This document shows, piece by piece, positions 1 through 11,700 of a stretch of 64,000 bases of DNA; within the stretch, counting starts at the first letter, position 1; each line of letters starts with the position of its first letter. Origin of the DNA: Climacteris rufus (Eukaryota; Chordata; Aves; Passeriformes; Climacteridae); the NCBI GenBank assembly GCA_013398175.1, contig VZRZ01004215.1:124001-188000 (forward strand), read 5' to 3'. The notes under the pieces are model-generated. The model had not been told where the DNA came from and did not search any database. It worked only from the letters and a program-made list of their open reading frames with translations. The position numbers and the translations under genes are program-made.

Positions 1-2054
1 CCATAATAGAACACGACATTAGTCTGACAAAAATTCTCACAGGAAAAAGATGATATATTTATATCAATAAATTTAGCTGTGTCAGTTTGACTTGAAAGGA
101 GCACTTAAGCCTAGAATTCAGTTCACACAAAGTTTGAGCATTAAACTCAAATGAGGGGAATGGAAAAAATATTAAGCAAAAGTGGAATATCTTTTCTCTG
201 TATAGGCAGATTTTGAGAATTTATAAATGTGTCCAGTATCTTCATAGTTAGATACATAAAGCTTTATTTTAATTAGGTAGGCATATGTTAGGATACATTA
301 GGAAACAAAATACAACCCATGTCTACTTTCAATATGCTGTTTTGCAAGCACAGAGATAATCATAAAAAAAAATAATTTGTTTCAACTACAAATGGTACAT
401 GATAATGTCAGAGAAATGAATACAAATGCTGACGTTTCCAAGAATTAAGTAGGATTTCAGCTTTAGCTCTCCATCTCTTTCCCCACTAACCAAAATGAAT
501 ATGTAATGCCTCAAAGAAAGTCGTTTCATATTGTAATCTTTGATACCAGCATGATTAAGAAAAGCATTAAGAAAGGTTGATTTGTACATGGTGCTGGAAA
601 ACCAGTACTGCCTGGGAGAATGATAAATAGGGGAAGCAGCTATTAAAATGGAAGTAATTGCTGATGTATCTCTATATTTATAGAAGTATTTCTAATTTGT
701 TCTTTTTTTATATCATTGCACATCATAAAAATTCCAGTTGGAACTACTATTAGGAAAATTTTAGAAGACTAACCATTGAAAGCACTCATAGTTGGGCCTA
801 ACTTGGAAATATTTTTGTATTAAAAAAAAAAAAAAGAGCCATCCTGTATTTGGCCCTTTGCCTGCTAACCTAGATTCTCACTCTGATGGAGTTGGGATTT
901 AAAAACAAAACAAAACCATTCCGTGTTCCTTGGGTGTGTACTGAAGGAGGACCATAAGCTGGAGGCAGTTACTAGGTTTAGACATGTGTATCTGGGTTGC
1001 TCAGAGCCTTGGGAAACTGTTTCATCTGCAAATGGAACATGTTGTGGATTGTGTTTCCATGTGTACTAATACAAGGAATAAAAGCTACATGAGTCTCTGT
1101 TAAGGTCCAGGCAGATCAACTTGTTTGATCTTGGCAGGGAGAAAGAGTAACTACTGGAGCTGCAGGAATTCAAGGTGGCATAAAAACAAGAGCATTTTGG
1201 AGGCATTTAAATTTAAATTGCTAGTCTAGCTGTATGTAAATAATTTCCTTACTTTACAGGAAGATTTCATCCCTGCACATATGGCAAAAGAGGAAAAGAA
1301 ATTATTTTCCCAGGTAATATATATTTTCGGAGGCATTAAAAGGTTCATAATTTGTCTGAGGATGAAATGAAGCTCTTGTGAAGTTTATCACCTAATAATT
1401 TGGGCATGGAATTTACCTGAAGTTTGGGTCCTGGACCCTGACAATTGGCCTGTCTTGAGCAGGGACGAACAAGTAAGTAGAGGAGGATAAGAAGAACTGG
1501 ATCAGCATTTGGGGGGAAAATGCAAAAAGTCATATTTCAATTAAGTAAAAACTTTATGGAAAAGATTAATTTGAGAACATGTTTTAAAAATGCACCTGAT
1601 AAAAGCACAAATGAAGTAAAAAAAAGATAAAAATATTTGCTGCATAGTTTAAAACACTGATTCTTCAAATCACATAAACAAAGTTTTTGCTTAATAAACT
1701 GAAATAGGATGGTAATGCCACTGCATTGTTATCCTTAAGGCCAGCTTGCTTAAGAAATAAGAAACTTGGGCTCAATTCCTCCATCAGCCTGAGGGCATTT
1801 GAGTCCTGCCCAGGAACTTGCTCAAATCATGATGAAGTATCTCATTTAAAAAATTTGTATTTTTCTATGAAACATTTCTTATCAGCCTTTTTCTCATTGT
1901 GGAACACAGCGCAGGGAATCTATAAATTTTTTCTGGTTCACAGAGTTTACCATCTTCTTTTTCCAAGAGAAATCAGCATATTTTAATATTAAACAAAAAT
2001 CTTGACTTAATCATTTCGCTGTGTATTAAGCTCGTTAAGAAGTATCAGGCTCTC
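1..2054. other. Noncoding sequence, no gene seen
   Basis: AT-rich unique sequence. The open frames here are under 90 codons, start without exon context and resemble no family I know. It contains an A14 run at 822-835 and a 14-bp AT palindrome at 1205-1218. I see no RNA gene and no recognisable transposon. Confidence 0.7.
822..835. repeat. A14 homopolymer
   Basis: An uninterrupted run of 14 A. It could be the tail of an old retroposed copy, but the sequence upstream is not recognisable as an mRNA or SINE and no target-site duplication is visible, so it is listed only as a simple repeat. Confidence 0.9.
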
Positions 2055-2150
2055 CAATCCATTAATTTAATATGAGTAGTGTCGCCTGCAGTAACGCTGC
2101 CGAATTTATTGCCCAAAGATAACATTTGGATAACGAGACCATTCCTTTAC
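2055..2150. promoter_or_regulatory. Candidate conserved noncoding element
   Basis: This short stretch has four CpGs close together (GTGTCGCC, AACGCTGCCG, ATAACGAG) in an AT-rich, CpG-poor neighbourhood, with an ATTAATTTAAT homeodomain-type core and CAAAGATAAC (GATA-like and TCF-like). Retained CpGs beside homeodomain cores are typical of conserved enhancers. This is inference; no conservation data were available. Confidence 0.2.
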
Positions 2151-5100
2151 AAATGACTTCTGAAAAAAAAAATCACTGCCCTTATAGAACCTAATTTAAT
2201 TAATCTTCTAGATGAAGGCAGTAGTCAGTAGGAAGAATTTGATGTTTAGACCCACTCTTATGAATATTAATATTTAATAAAATGAGTCTTCTGTTCATGA
2301 ATACTATAAATGAGCATTCAGAGCTCCAGCCCTGAAAGTTACCAGTAGTTCTTCTTGTTCCTCTGTTCTTGTAAACAAAGACTCACTTGCCTTCGTTTGA
2401 TTTATATAAAATTTTAATAGCAGAATTATGGTGGAACTCTTGTTTAAGGGAGAAAAGCATTAATGAGCGTGGACCATGCCTCCCCTGAGCTGCACTTGTA
2501 GAGCTCTGCTGTGTGTCTGCATGTATGATTTGAGAATTAACATTAACAACACCTGACATTTAAAATTGTATAATTATGCTAAGATACATAAATAGAAGTA
2601 CAGTTTTTAGGTGCCTGTGTGAGCAGAATCTAATTTCACTACAAAAATCATGTAAGAAGCCTTTTTTCTTTAAAAGACCAGAATGAGCCAATTATTATGA
2701 ATTGCTTTATCTTTTCACACACGCTGAATTAACAGGATTAAATCATTAAATCTGTCTCCCACATTTCACCCCTTCAGGGGGCTGCCTTATGACACAATGA
2801 ATGCCTAAATCTCATGATATCCAGGATTCAGACAGCTGCAGCTCCCACGGAGGGCTGTGCACTGAAGCTGCACCCAGCCTCTACCCACACAAACAGTTTG
2901 CCTTTTCTGAGCAAGATTTACACCTTAGGGTCTAACTAGAATGGCACAAAATGCATTCGCAAACAACGTGGTGTTTGCACTCCTAAAGATGAAGCAATGT
3001 TTGAAAAAAAAATTTATTTTGTTTAAATCACATTAATAAATTATGAAAAGATGGGACATTTGTGTGACCCTTGTAAAGAGCAACATCCCTCAAGCAAGAT
3101 TTCATTAGCTTTTTGAGACGTAATTCAGTGTTTCCTGGAAATGTAGAGATCAAGTATTCATTGACCAGCATTTTCCTCCTTTCATTTGTAAAGTACTTTG
3201 TAAAAACATTAAAATCAATTCTTTTGCTCGAAAGTGCTATCAAAAGGCATAAAGATACCTAAAGCTGGATTCTGAAATGGTTCTCAGAAGGAAAGGAAAA
3301 AATAGCTGAAAAAGTTTGCACTCAAATCTAACTGTTCACTGCAATTTTATCTTCTCTGTAGTGTGCTCAGAGTGTGCTTCTCTGTAGTGTGCTCAAAATG
3401 ACACATATTCCTTCAAGAGGGTACAACTTTGTTGTGTGTTGGTTGTACAAGGGTTCTACAAGTAACTGTGAGTCCACGATGGGCTGGATCTCTACCTGCT
3501 TCCATGTGCTGTCGCATTGCAGGATATTTGGCTGAACATTTTTATTTTCTGTTATCATTTGTGTAAGTCATGTTTTAGATGAATTTCTATTCCTTAGCCC
3601 TTGTTGTTGCAGTGTGGAGGAAGGAAGGGAATTCCCTTGCTCTCTTTGATAATTGTATCACAACAAATTGATTCCAAAGGCTTTGCAATCACTCCCTTCA
3701 TAACACTGGAGTAGGAATAAAGGGAGGGAATGTCAGTGGGGTAGTATGACAGACACAGCACTAAACAACTTTTCCTAAATCTCTGGACATACTTCAAGCT
3801 CAATAAAGTACACGTCCTCTCCACCATTGCAGCAATATCTTAGATTATTTTGGGCTTTCTTATGGATTTAATTCTTCTCCTGACTGCCCCCTGAAATGCT
3901 ATATTAGATTGTGGTTACATATAGAATAATAGGGTATTTTTAGAATAAAGTGTATGTTGATCTGCTTCATTTAAACATAATTGATTCTTGGAGGAGGCAA
4001 TGCCATTTTTTGCAGTACCCTATTTATGTATGAGAATTCTCTACAGATTGGCAAGTTAATAATTTGTGCCAGCAGGCCTGTAACTGAGCTCTAACATTTC
4101 TGTAAGTATGTAAGTTTAAATATTGCATCTTCTAGAAACACACTTCTGCTCTTGTTACCATGACGGAGGTAGATGCAGTATGTGAAGGAAAGATGGGCAA
4201 AGGGAGAGTTTGAATTTGGATTTCTGAGATAATCTAGGAGTGAAAATCAATCCTATCTCTGTTTTCAATATGGTGTATCCTGTTAAGTTTTCATACTGGA
4301 GACCATTTCTACCAAACTGTGGTTTTCATTCCTTAATTATATATTTCAGGTACTGTGAAGAATTCCTCCAAGCCTGATGAGGGTGAGTTGCACCAGGTGA
4401 TTTTTAAATGTTGTTACACCTGCAGGGAATGAGACACTTCCCTTCTCCTGCCACACTTTGCACAGGTCAGGCTGTATCTTCCACTTGGATAGGTTGAAGA
4501 TAGAACTGTTACACTGTGGCTGTAGCAGGTACATGTGTTTTTGTGTTGCTGATTAATACAAAATATGTGAGGCCTGAGCTAGACCAATATTGCAGTTTAA
4601 TTCTGTGTTTGTAGAGATAATGGTTTTTATGTCCAGACACTGAGGCATTCACATGATGTGGATCTCTTCCAAAAGCTAAGAAATAATGAAAAATTATTTC
4701 ACTGATCTATTACAACTGTTACAGCAGTGCAACAGCTGCTGATCTGCAATTCAGTGAGAGATGAACAAAACTGGTCTATTCACCTGCAGAGCACAGATAA
4801 AAATTAATAAGAAATTGGGAAGTTAAATAATGAATGAACATCCAAAGGTGAGAAGGTGCAAGATGAGCAGCAACACATTCTGGTGTTAGAAGTTAAGTTA
4901 GAAATTCTAATCAGTCATTAAAATAAAGGGTAAAGATAGAAGAGTTTGCTCAGAGCAAAGGGTTAGTAAAACCTGAGCAATGACTTCAAATACTAATAGA
5001 GGAACTGAATCCCTACACTTTCCGGGTGTGTTGCTCACAGACTCACTTCAGAGTACAACTGTGTGCAGATAAAAGCTATTCTAAAGTAACGGCATGGAAA

Positions 5101-5482
5101 TACAGCCTGTGAATTTAGCTTTTAGAACAGGAGCCGTGCACATGTAGGCAAACAGGGATGGAATAAAGCACAAACCCTTGTAGCCAGATACAAAAGCAGG
5201 GATTATGCTTTTCACCTGAAGTTTTCCAGAGAAAGCAGCTTCCACAGAAATCCAGAACAATTAGTCAAATAAACTCCCGCTTCACACCAGAGCCCAGGGT
5301 GCTGACAAAACACACACCAGGAAAATCAGCGTTATCTCAAAAGGCATTAGTTGTTACATTCTCTTGGATGTGAATCTTTAAGGACACTTGTGTTTCTTGT
5401 CACCTGGGAGTTTTATATCTTGGACTCCAGTGATTTGTCCTAGCTTGAACCAGCATAGAGCCCAGAAGGTCTGCTGGGGCAA
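2151..5482. other. Noncoding sequence, no gene seen
   Basis: Unique AT-rich sequence. All open frames are short (under 80 codons) and unrecognised. It includes a 26-bp-period tandem duplication at 3351-3395. I see nothing else that can be supported. Confidence 0.7.
3351..3395. repeat. Two-copy tandem duplication, 26-bp period
   Basis: The 19-base string CTTCTCTGTAGTGTGCTCA occurs at 3351-3369 and again exactly at 3377-3395, giving a 26-bp period. The exact match suggests a recent slippage duplication. Confidence 0.85.
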
Positions 5483-5838
5483 TTCCCATTGTCCCTGTTG
5501 GAGCCACACTATCTTATCCTACGCTGTGTTATCCTACAGCTAAGGCCGCCAGGGCAAACCTTAGGCATCATTAGCCAAAGAGATCTCTTTTGGTAGAAAA
5601 TTGGTGCATTATGTCTTTGAAAATGCTGTGCTCCAGCATGGTCTGAGCTGCCTTTAAGTCCAAGGCAGAAAGACTTCTGCACACAGGTGAGGTCCTTTGC
5701 TCTGCTCTGCTCCCCTGGGGCTCCCCAGGTGTGGCTGCGCTTCCATGGTCCTTGTGGAGCCCACAGAAACAGACGGTGCCATTTTGGGTCAGGGAGACAG
5801 TCCAACATGTTGGATAAGGGCAGGGGAGTGTCAGTCCT

Positions 5839-6345
5839 CCATTTTGTGTCCTGCTGTGGGGTCACTGCACCATTTTGTGTCAGGCTGTGGGGTCACTGTG
5901 CCATTTTGTGTCAGGCTGTGGGGTCACTCTTGTCATTTTGTGTCAGGCTGTGGGATCACTCTGCCATTTTGTGTCAGGCTGTGGGGTCACTGNNNNNNNN
6001 NNNNNNNNNNNNNNNNNNNNNNNNNNNNNNNNNNNNNNNNNNNNNNNNNNNNNNNNNNNNNNNNNNNNNNNNNNNNNNNNNNNNNNNNNNNNNNNNNNNN
6101 NNNNNNNNNNNNNNNNNNNNNNNNNNNNNNNNNNNNNNNNNNNNNNNNNNNNNNNNNNNNNNNNNNNNNNNNNNNNNNNNNNNNNNNNNNNNNNNNNNNN
6201 NNNNNNNNNNNNNNNNNNNNNNNNNNNNNGGTTCTCTGCCTTTTTGTGTCAGGCTGGGGGGTCACTGCCATTTTGTGTCAGGCCATGGGGTCACTCTGCC
6301 ATGTTGTGTCAGGCCATCAGGTTAGGCGCTGCCATTTGTGTGTGG
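5839..6345 (+). repeat. Minisatellite, about 31-bp unit
   Basis: Tandem units begin with CCATTTTGTGTCAGGC and continue TGTGGGGTCACT plus a 2-5 base variable junction. Unit starts are at 5839, 5870, 5901, 5933 and 5964 before the gap, and 6239, 6268, 6299 and 6332 after it, so spacing is 29-33 bp. Later units diverge (GGCCATGGGG, then GGCCATCAGG), suggesting older edge copies. A degenerate relative of the unit lies near 5778. Because 31 is not a multiple of 3, the same motif is read in rotating frames, which creates three spurious overlapping plus-strand open frames here. Confidence 0.93.
5993..6229. other. Assembly gap (237 N)
   Basis: A continuous run of N inside the minisatellite. Unit starts on either side are 275 bp apart, close to nine 31-bp units, so the stated gap length is compatible with missing repeat copies. 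The size may nevertheless be an assembler estimate. Confidence 0.99.
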
Positions 6346-6492
6346 ACAGAGGCTGACTGAGGTTCAGGGACTGGGGGCTGGAGCAGTGGCTGTCTCACCT
6401 AGGCAGAGCTTGCCCTGTTCCCTCACACTTCCCACCTGCTTTTTTGGAGCCACTCAACCATCCCTCCAGTCCCCTACAGGGACAAAAGGGAA

Positions 6493-9400
6493 ATATTAAC
6501 TATGCTGTATTTAATATGCAAGACAATTAAAATAGCATGTGCCATATGGTTCTGCTTTCCTTATGAGAAGTTATGTGGTGAACTGAGGAGGAAGCCCAGA
6601 GTTTGCTGATTTTTCAAGATGAGATTATCAGATTTTAATGCTTCTCTATCCAAAAGTTCAGTGCAAGGCAAATGTACTGAAATAAATTCCTTTTAAAGTG
6701 TTGAGGAGGTCACATTTATCATTCACAAAGTGTTCTGCACCTGAGCCAAGGTTCCTGCAATGGTGCCAAGCTCAGTGAAAAAGCATGGGATGCAAACACG
6801 CTGTGAACTTGTTTCTCAAGGATTCTTTCTCTGCTTGTGTTTTCACATGAGGTAGGTCACTTATGTCTTCCCATCTGGATTACATATCCTTAAAAGCAGC
6901 CTTTTATTTATCAATGAGTAAAAGTGCAAGTCTTCTATTTCATAAACAGTGTTTTATTTATTGTTAGGTGATTATTTGTATTAACACTTAAAATGGAGTT
7001 CTTAACAGGACCAACATTTTCTGACTTGACAACATTTTTGTCAAGCTGGAAAACTTTCCCATTATATTCGCTTTGAAAAGAGAACTGCACAAAGACTGGA
7101 TTTATTACTCAACAGATGCTTATCACATTGCTTAATGCTCTATTTCATAGTCCATATTCATCATCCTTTCTGATTCTTAAATCTACACCCAATTCTTTTT
7201 GAACATCTGGTGTTCTTTCTCTTCTGTGTTTGTAAGAGAATAATTTGTTTGGGCAAAGTGTTTCTTCTTGTAATGCTCTTAATCCTCATGGGTGCTTGGA
7301 ATATAGGTAGGAGAGCAAGACTTCTGCGATTAAATGGAAAGATATTTGCAAGATTGCTTCATTTTCTGATAAATATAAATTTGTTCCTTCAATGACTTCA
7401 TCTGTTGTCAGCCTTTGACATAAATCTGCTGCTGCTGAGAACTGGAAAAAAATGTCCTTGCTAAGGAAATTGTTCTGTGAACCATTGATCTCTGTGCAGA
7501 ATTCAAGGTAAATTAAAATAAACAAAGAAACTTAGATTTCATTTTAGAATGGGCATTAAACTGGGGAATATAGTTTATTGCAGATTTAAAAATTGTTCAA
7601 CATGTTTTCATATTAGGTATTTGCCTTGTGCCAAATCATATTGATTGGTTTTAGCATATTGGACTATGGACATAATGTCATCTGAAGAGTTCATGCAGCA
7701 GCACTGAAATACAGGTTGCATTCTTTCTATCTCAGTAGAAGACTTTAAAATATTTTTTCTCTTTTTAAGTCATAAGTGTTTTCTGATACTTTTGAATTAT
7801 GTTAATTTTTAATATTTTTACTGTCATATTTGATGATGCATCAGAATTCTAGCAATGGTGGAGTTTTTTCACAACTTTTCATCTTGCTGGTGCCTTGTCA
7901 GCCTGAAATACTTAGAGACTCACATATATTTTCCCAAGAGGCTGCCATTTCTCAGACAACTGTTGAACTAGTAGTTGACATCTGTAATAAGAAAATGGAG
8001 CCAAGGAACAGAATGAGTAACTTAAAACAGTCATTAATTTGATTCCAGATTTGATCTTTACAAGAAAAGGGGGGAAGTAAAAAAAAGTCTAGACATGAGT
8101 TAGAATTGAAAGAACTGCCACGATTATAGAATTAATCCTTGCCTAGAATCCAATATTAGAGATTACTTATAATCAGCCATCACAAGTTCAGAGTTCTACA
8201 GCTAAAAGTTGACATACATAATTGGAAATTGAGAAGTGAATAAAACAGCTAAGTGGTAGATGCACTGGTTTATGAAACAATTTCAGGGTACAGTTGTTTT
8301 TTCCTCTGCAGAGAATGGGTAATCTTTTTAACATATAAAATAAAATTTGAATTTAAAGTATTTTTAATTTTTTCTGTGTTGATATTTTTATTTGCTTCTT
8401 AAGTGGGTTAATTTTAATAATTGCTTATTGACTGTTCATAAGCAGTGGCTCCTATGCAGTGTTCATAGTCTTTGATTTTTCTTGTTTTCTGCCCTGTTAG
8501 ATCACTATGGATTTATTCAAAATCTTTTCCACTCTTGAGCTACCTGAAAAAATTTGGGTCATCTGTAAATTTTTTCTGACTAGTCCTATAAAATAGCTGA
8601 AAGAAGTAATGCAAACAGCATCTGTTCAGGTTGTTTGGCATTCAAATTTTCACTTGTTGAACATCATCAGGGTTAAGCGAATTTAAAGTATTCATTAGGC
8701 TTCATCTGTTTGACATAGGCCATCTTTTCCAAGAAATTATGGTTTAAAAGAAAAAATGGTCCACTGTAATGATTCGTCTGCTAGCACTGAGAAATAGGAA
8801 AATGTATTGGCAATTTGGAAATATTTCTGCATTCATTTCATGCTCCTATTGCCTCTCAGTTGATCTGTGCATAGAACAGGGAGAATGGTGCAACCTTTCC
8901 TCACAATGGTAATAAAAAAGTTAAGTGTTTGGAGAAGTTGTGTGTGGCAGACAGCGTGCTTGTCCTCAATATTTTTTTTTGGAAAATGTAGTCCTTGTGA
9001 ATCCAGATAAAAGTTTGGAAGTGCCAGGACTGGTTTGGAGAGACAAAAATAAGTTTGTGCTCCCCAATATGAATTCTGGAGGCCCAGCTGCTAACTCTGG
9101 GTGTTTGGGATTGCCAAAAGGTGGAAGTGTTATTGAGGGACTCTATTTCCTTCCCTGGGAGGTCTATTAACCCTGCTGTGCTCAGAAGTAAAGGAAGCCT
9201 TTTTTTGTATGCTTGGATGCTAAAAGTTTGCAAAACAGGGAATGAGGCTGAGACATGAGTAATGTGTGGAACAAGTGATGCCTAAACAATGACTTCAATG
9301 ACAACTGGATGCTGTCATCCTATAATTTCTGGTACTCAGTGCTTCAGAGTCTTTGTAAAGTAGCACCCAAGTTCCTAGCAAAAGTCTGAAAGCAGCCAGG

Positions 9401-11254
9401 GTTTTGGAACCACAGCTAGTGGATGCTGTAAGTCACTGCATTTATTTTTTTAACTGGTGCAAGCCAAGTAAGCGTATAACAGTGTTTCTGAATGAAAAAT
9501 GGAACCATAACTTGGCACATTTCCAAAAGATCGCTGAGGGGCAGCATTTATATCACTGAGCAACTTTATTTAATTACAGTTTTTAATTCTGTTGGAGATT
9601 ACTTTGCAGTTTTAATCTCTGATGTCCTTGCTCTGATCTGATCCTTTAGTTCTTAAGTTATCACTGAACAGTACATTTTAGTAATAACAATACAAACAAT
9701 AGCTAATATTTTTTTTTCATTATTAAAATTTCATCAGCCATACTGTATCCAGTTCTTATAGGTTTTTTGTCAGTTTGGAGGAATACAGGGAGCCTTACTT
9801 TAATCTCTTATACATATTTATTGTTTGTGAGCAAGTCTGTGAAGAGAAAAGGTAGTGAATGTGGGGTTTTTGCAGCAGAAATTAATTTCAATTTACCTGT
9901 AAAATAAGGGCTTGAATAAGATGTTGGTTTCAAAGCCAAGTGCTATGGTGACAGTATTGGTTTATGGGATTATTCACAGGAAGTTTTCTTCTTTCTTTTG
10001 GTCTCTAATGAAAGCATGTGTGCTGTTCCTGCTCCAAGGGCCTGTTTCCTTGCCTCCTTACACCTGGGTGACCACCCCAGCTGCAAGACATGATCTGGTT
10101 AGGACTGAGTATCTGCCTGACCCTGCTGGTGCAGCTGACTTTTTCTGAATCTGCCTTTTCAGGTTCCTGTTCTTTGTGCATAAGTCAAGTAAAAGAAGAA
10201 ATCTGAAGGTCCCTGATGCTACCAGCACAGGTATAATTTTAAATTGAAATTATGAGTCTTTTCATTGGCAGTGCCTCTCCTCTGTCCCTTTGGGTATAGA
10301 TGATCTTGGTTTTGCTTAACTGTTCTATATTCCTCTGGATGCAAATGACTAAAACTCGTGTTATTCTGAGAATATTCATTTTGCTCAGAACAACAGACTC
10401 TGTTTTTTCTTCCTTTTCTCCATTCTCTTTGGTGAAAATTTGTAGCCAAACTGGGATATGTAATTCAATACTGAATATTGAGAAATGTCACATAATTTAA
10501 TTCTTGAGCTAAAAGTACCTAAACTTAACCAAAATGTGTGGGTGAGTGATCTGCCAGGATGCTCTGTATCAGATCCAACTTGGCCCTGCTCTAAAACAAT
10601 AACTGTAAAGGTGAAAAACAAGACCCATTAAGCATCAGGAAATAAAATCTAACAGATTGAGGCTAAAAATTTTTAATGTTTACAAAAACATCGAAATTTA
10701 TAAAATGTTCTTTCAGATGGCACAGCACAAATACTGGTTAGAAGCCATAATGAATTTTCTCTTCCATGAGTATCAAATATTTGAGTCCTATATTAGCACA
10801 TTTCTCCCTCCATGTAACACTGCATCCCAAAATGTCAACCTGGTGAGACAGTTATGAAACTTATCTTTTTATTTCTGTTTACTATGTGATACATTATAGT
10901 AGAGTCTCATGGAATAGTTACAGACTAATTCCTAATACTATTTGCCTGAATTATTCATTTGCTGTGTTGCTACCATGATTTTGGGGCAAAGGTGATAATG
11001 CTTAGCTATGTTTCTAGCAGTTCTTAAAAATAATTGGATTAGAAATCATACACTGAGAACCTACTTATTATTCTTAATGGTTCAGGACTCATGTAAGTGT
11101 TTTAATCAAGCAGTAAATGATGTATATCTCAGACAACTTTCCTTCCTGGGTTTTAAATTGCAGTTTGTAAGCACTTGAGCACAAGCCTTTTCATTTGGCA
11201 CAACAAATTTTGGTAGCATTCTGCCTTTGTCATTGCTCACTGTAGGAAATAAAC
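6493..11254. other. Noncoding sequence, no gene seen
   Basis: AT-rich unique sequence with many T-runs. Overlapping open frames on both strands at 8901-9233 (110 and 81 codons) match no family I know and show no convincing exon boundaries. No RNA gene or transposon was recognised. Confidence 0.65.
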
Positions 11255-11700
11255 CCCAGCCGTTCTTGCGAGAGGCGAGCCACCCTGTGCTGTCTAAATA
11301 AATACCACGTCAGTGAACTAATGGCACCAGAATTAATCTAATACACCTGCAGGATGCCTTAGCCAAATCACTCCTAATTGGTTGCCATTGGTGCTTGTCT
11401 GGCTTGCTAATGGAAATCCAGTTTTTAGCGAGGCAAATGGTCTGGTGTGTATTTTCATTAGAGCTCCCGTGCCTGCATCGTGCTGCACCTGCCTGCTCCC
11501 CAAATGCCTGTTAGAGCTGTCATATACTTTTATGAGCACGGGAGCAATGTTCTGGCAAGCCAGCTTGACTCAGATGGTGCTGGGATATAAAACATGAAGG
11601 CCCACTTGTGATTGCAAAGGCAGTAAGTCTAATTTGATTAGGGCTCCGGTGACAGGCGCATCACGGGCGCCGTTTGTCATTCCTCAGGAGTGCTCCTGGA
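11255..11700. promoter_or_regulatory. Candidate developmental enhancer / conserved element
   Basis: About 13 CpGs fall in some 430 bp of an otherwise CpG-poor region, four of them in GGCGCATCACGGGCGCCG near 11656-11673. Homeodomain-type cores (CTAATTGG, CTAATGG, TTGATTAGGG), E-boxes (CACCTGC twice), TGACAGG (TALE type), TTTATGAG (Cdx/Hox type) and ACGTCA are packed together. A TATA-like GATATAAAAC near 11584 is followed by a donor-like GCAGTAAGT about 40 bp downstream. This combination suggests a conserved regulatory element, possibly with a weak promoter. Conservation was not tested. Confidence 0.3.

Larger units (their letters stand above)
5483..6492. mobile_element. Possible non-autonomous element bounded by inverted repeats
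   Basis: The left edge reads TTCCCATTGTCCCTGT (5483-5498). The right edge (6476-6492) read on the minus strand is TTCCCTTTTGTCCCTGT, so about 15 of 17 positions agree, including a perfect 10-bp core. A direct repeat TTGGAGCCAC lies just inside both ends (5498-5507 and 6444-6453). The interior is more GC-rich than the flanks and carries the minisatellite and an assembly gap. No transposase frame and no convincing target-site duplication are visible. It may instead be an LTR fragment, or the match may be chance. Confidence 0.25.

Noticed and set aside
822..835. Poly(A) as the tail of a processed pseudogene
   Set aside because: The upstream sequence does not look like an mRNA and no target-site duplication was found.
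5839..6345. CRISPR-like array
   Set aside because: Units are directly adjacent with no unique spacers, and the context is a vertebrate-type genome; it is a minisatellite.
5687..6360. Three overlapping plus-strand frames of 161-219 codons
   Set aside because: They run through the 31-bp minisatellite and the N gap; the peptides are just the repeat read in rotating frames.
8901..9233. 110- and 81-codon frames on opposite strands
   Set aside because: Neither resembles a known protein and the two are shadows of one another; no splice or promoter context.
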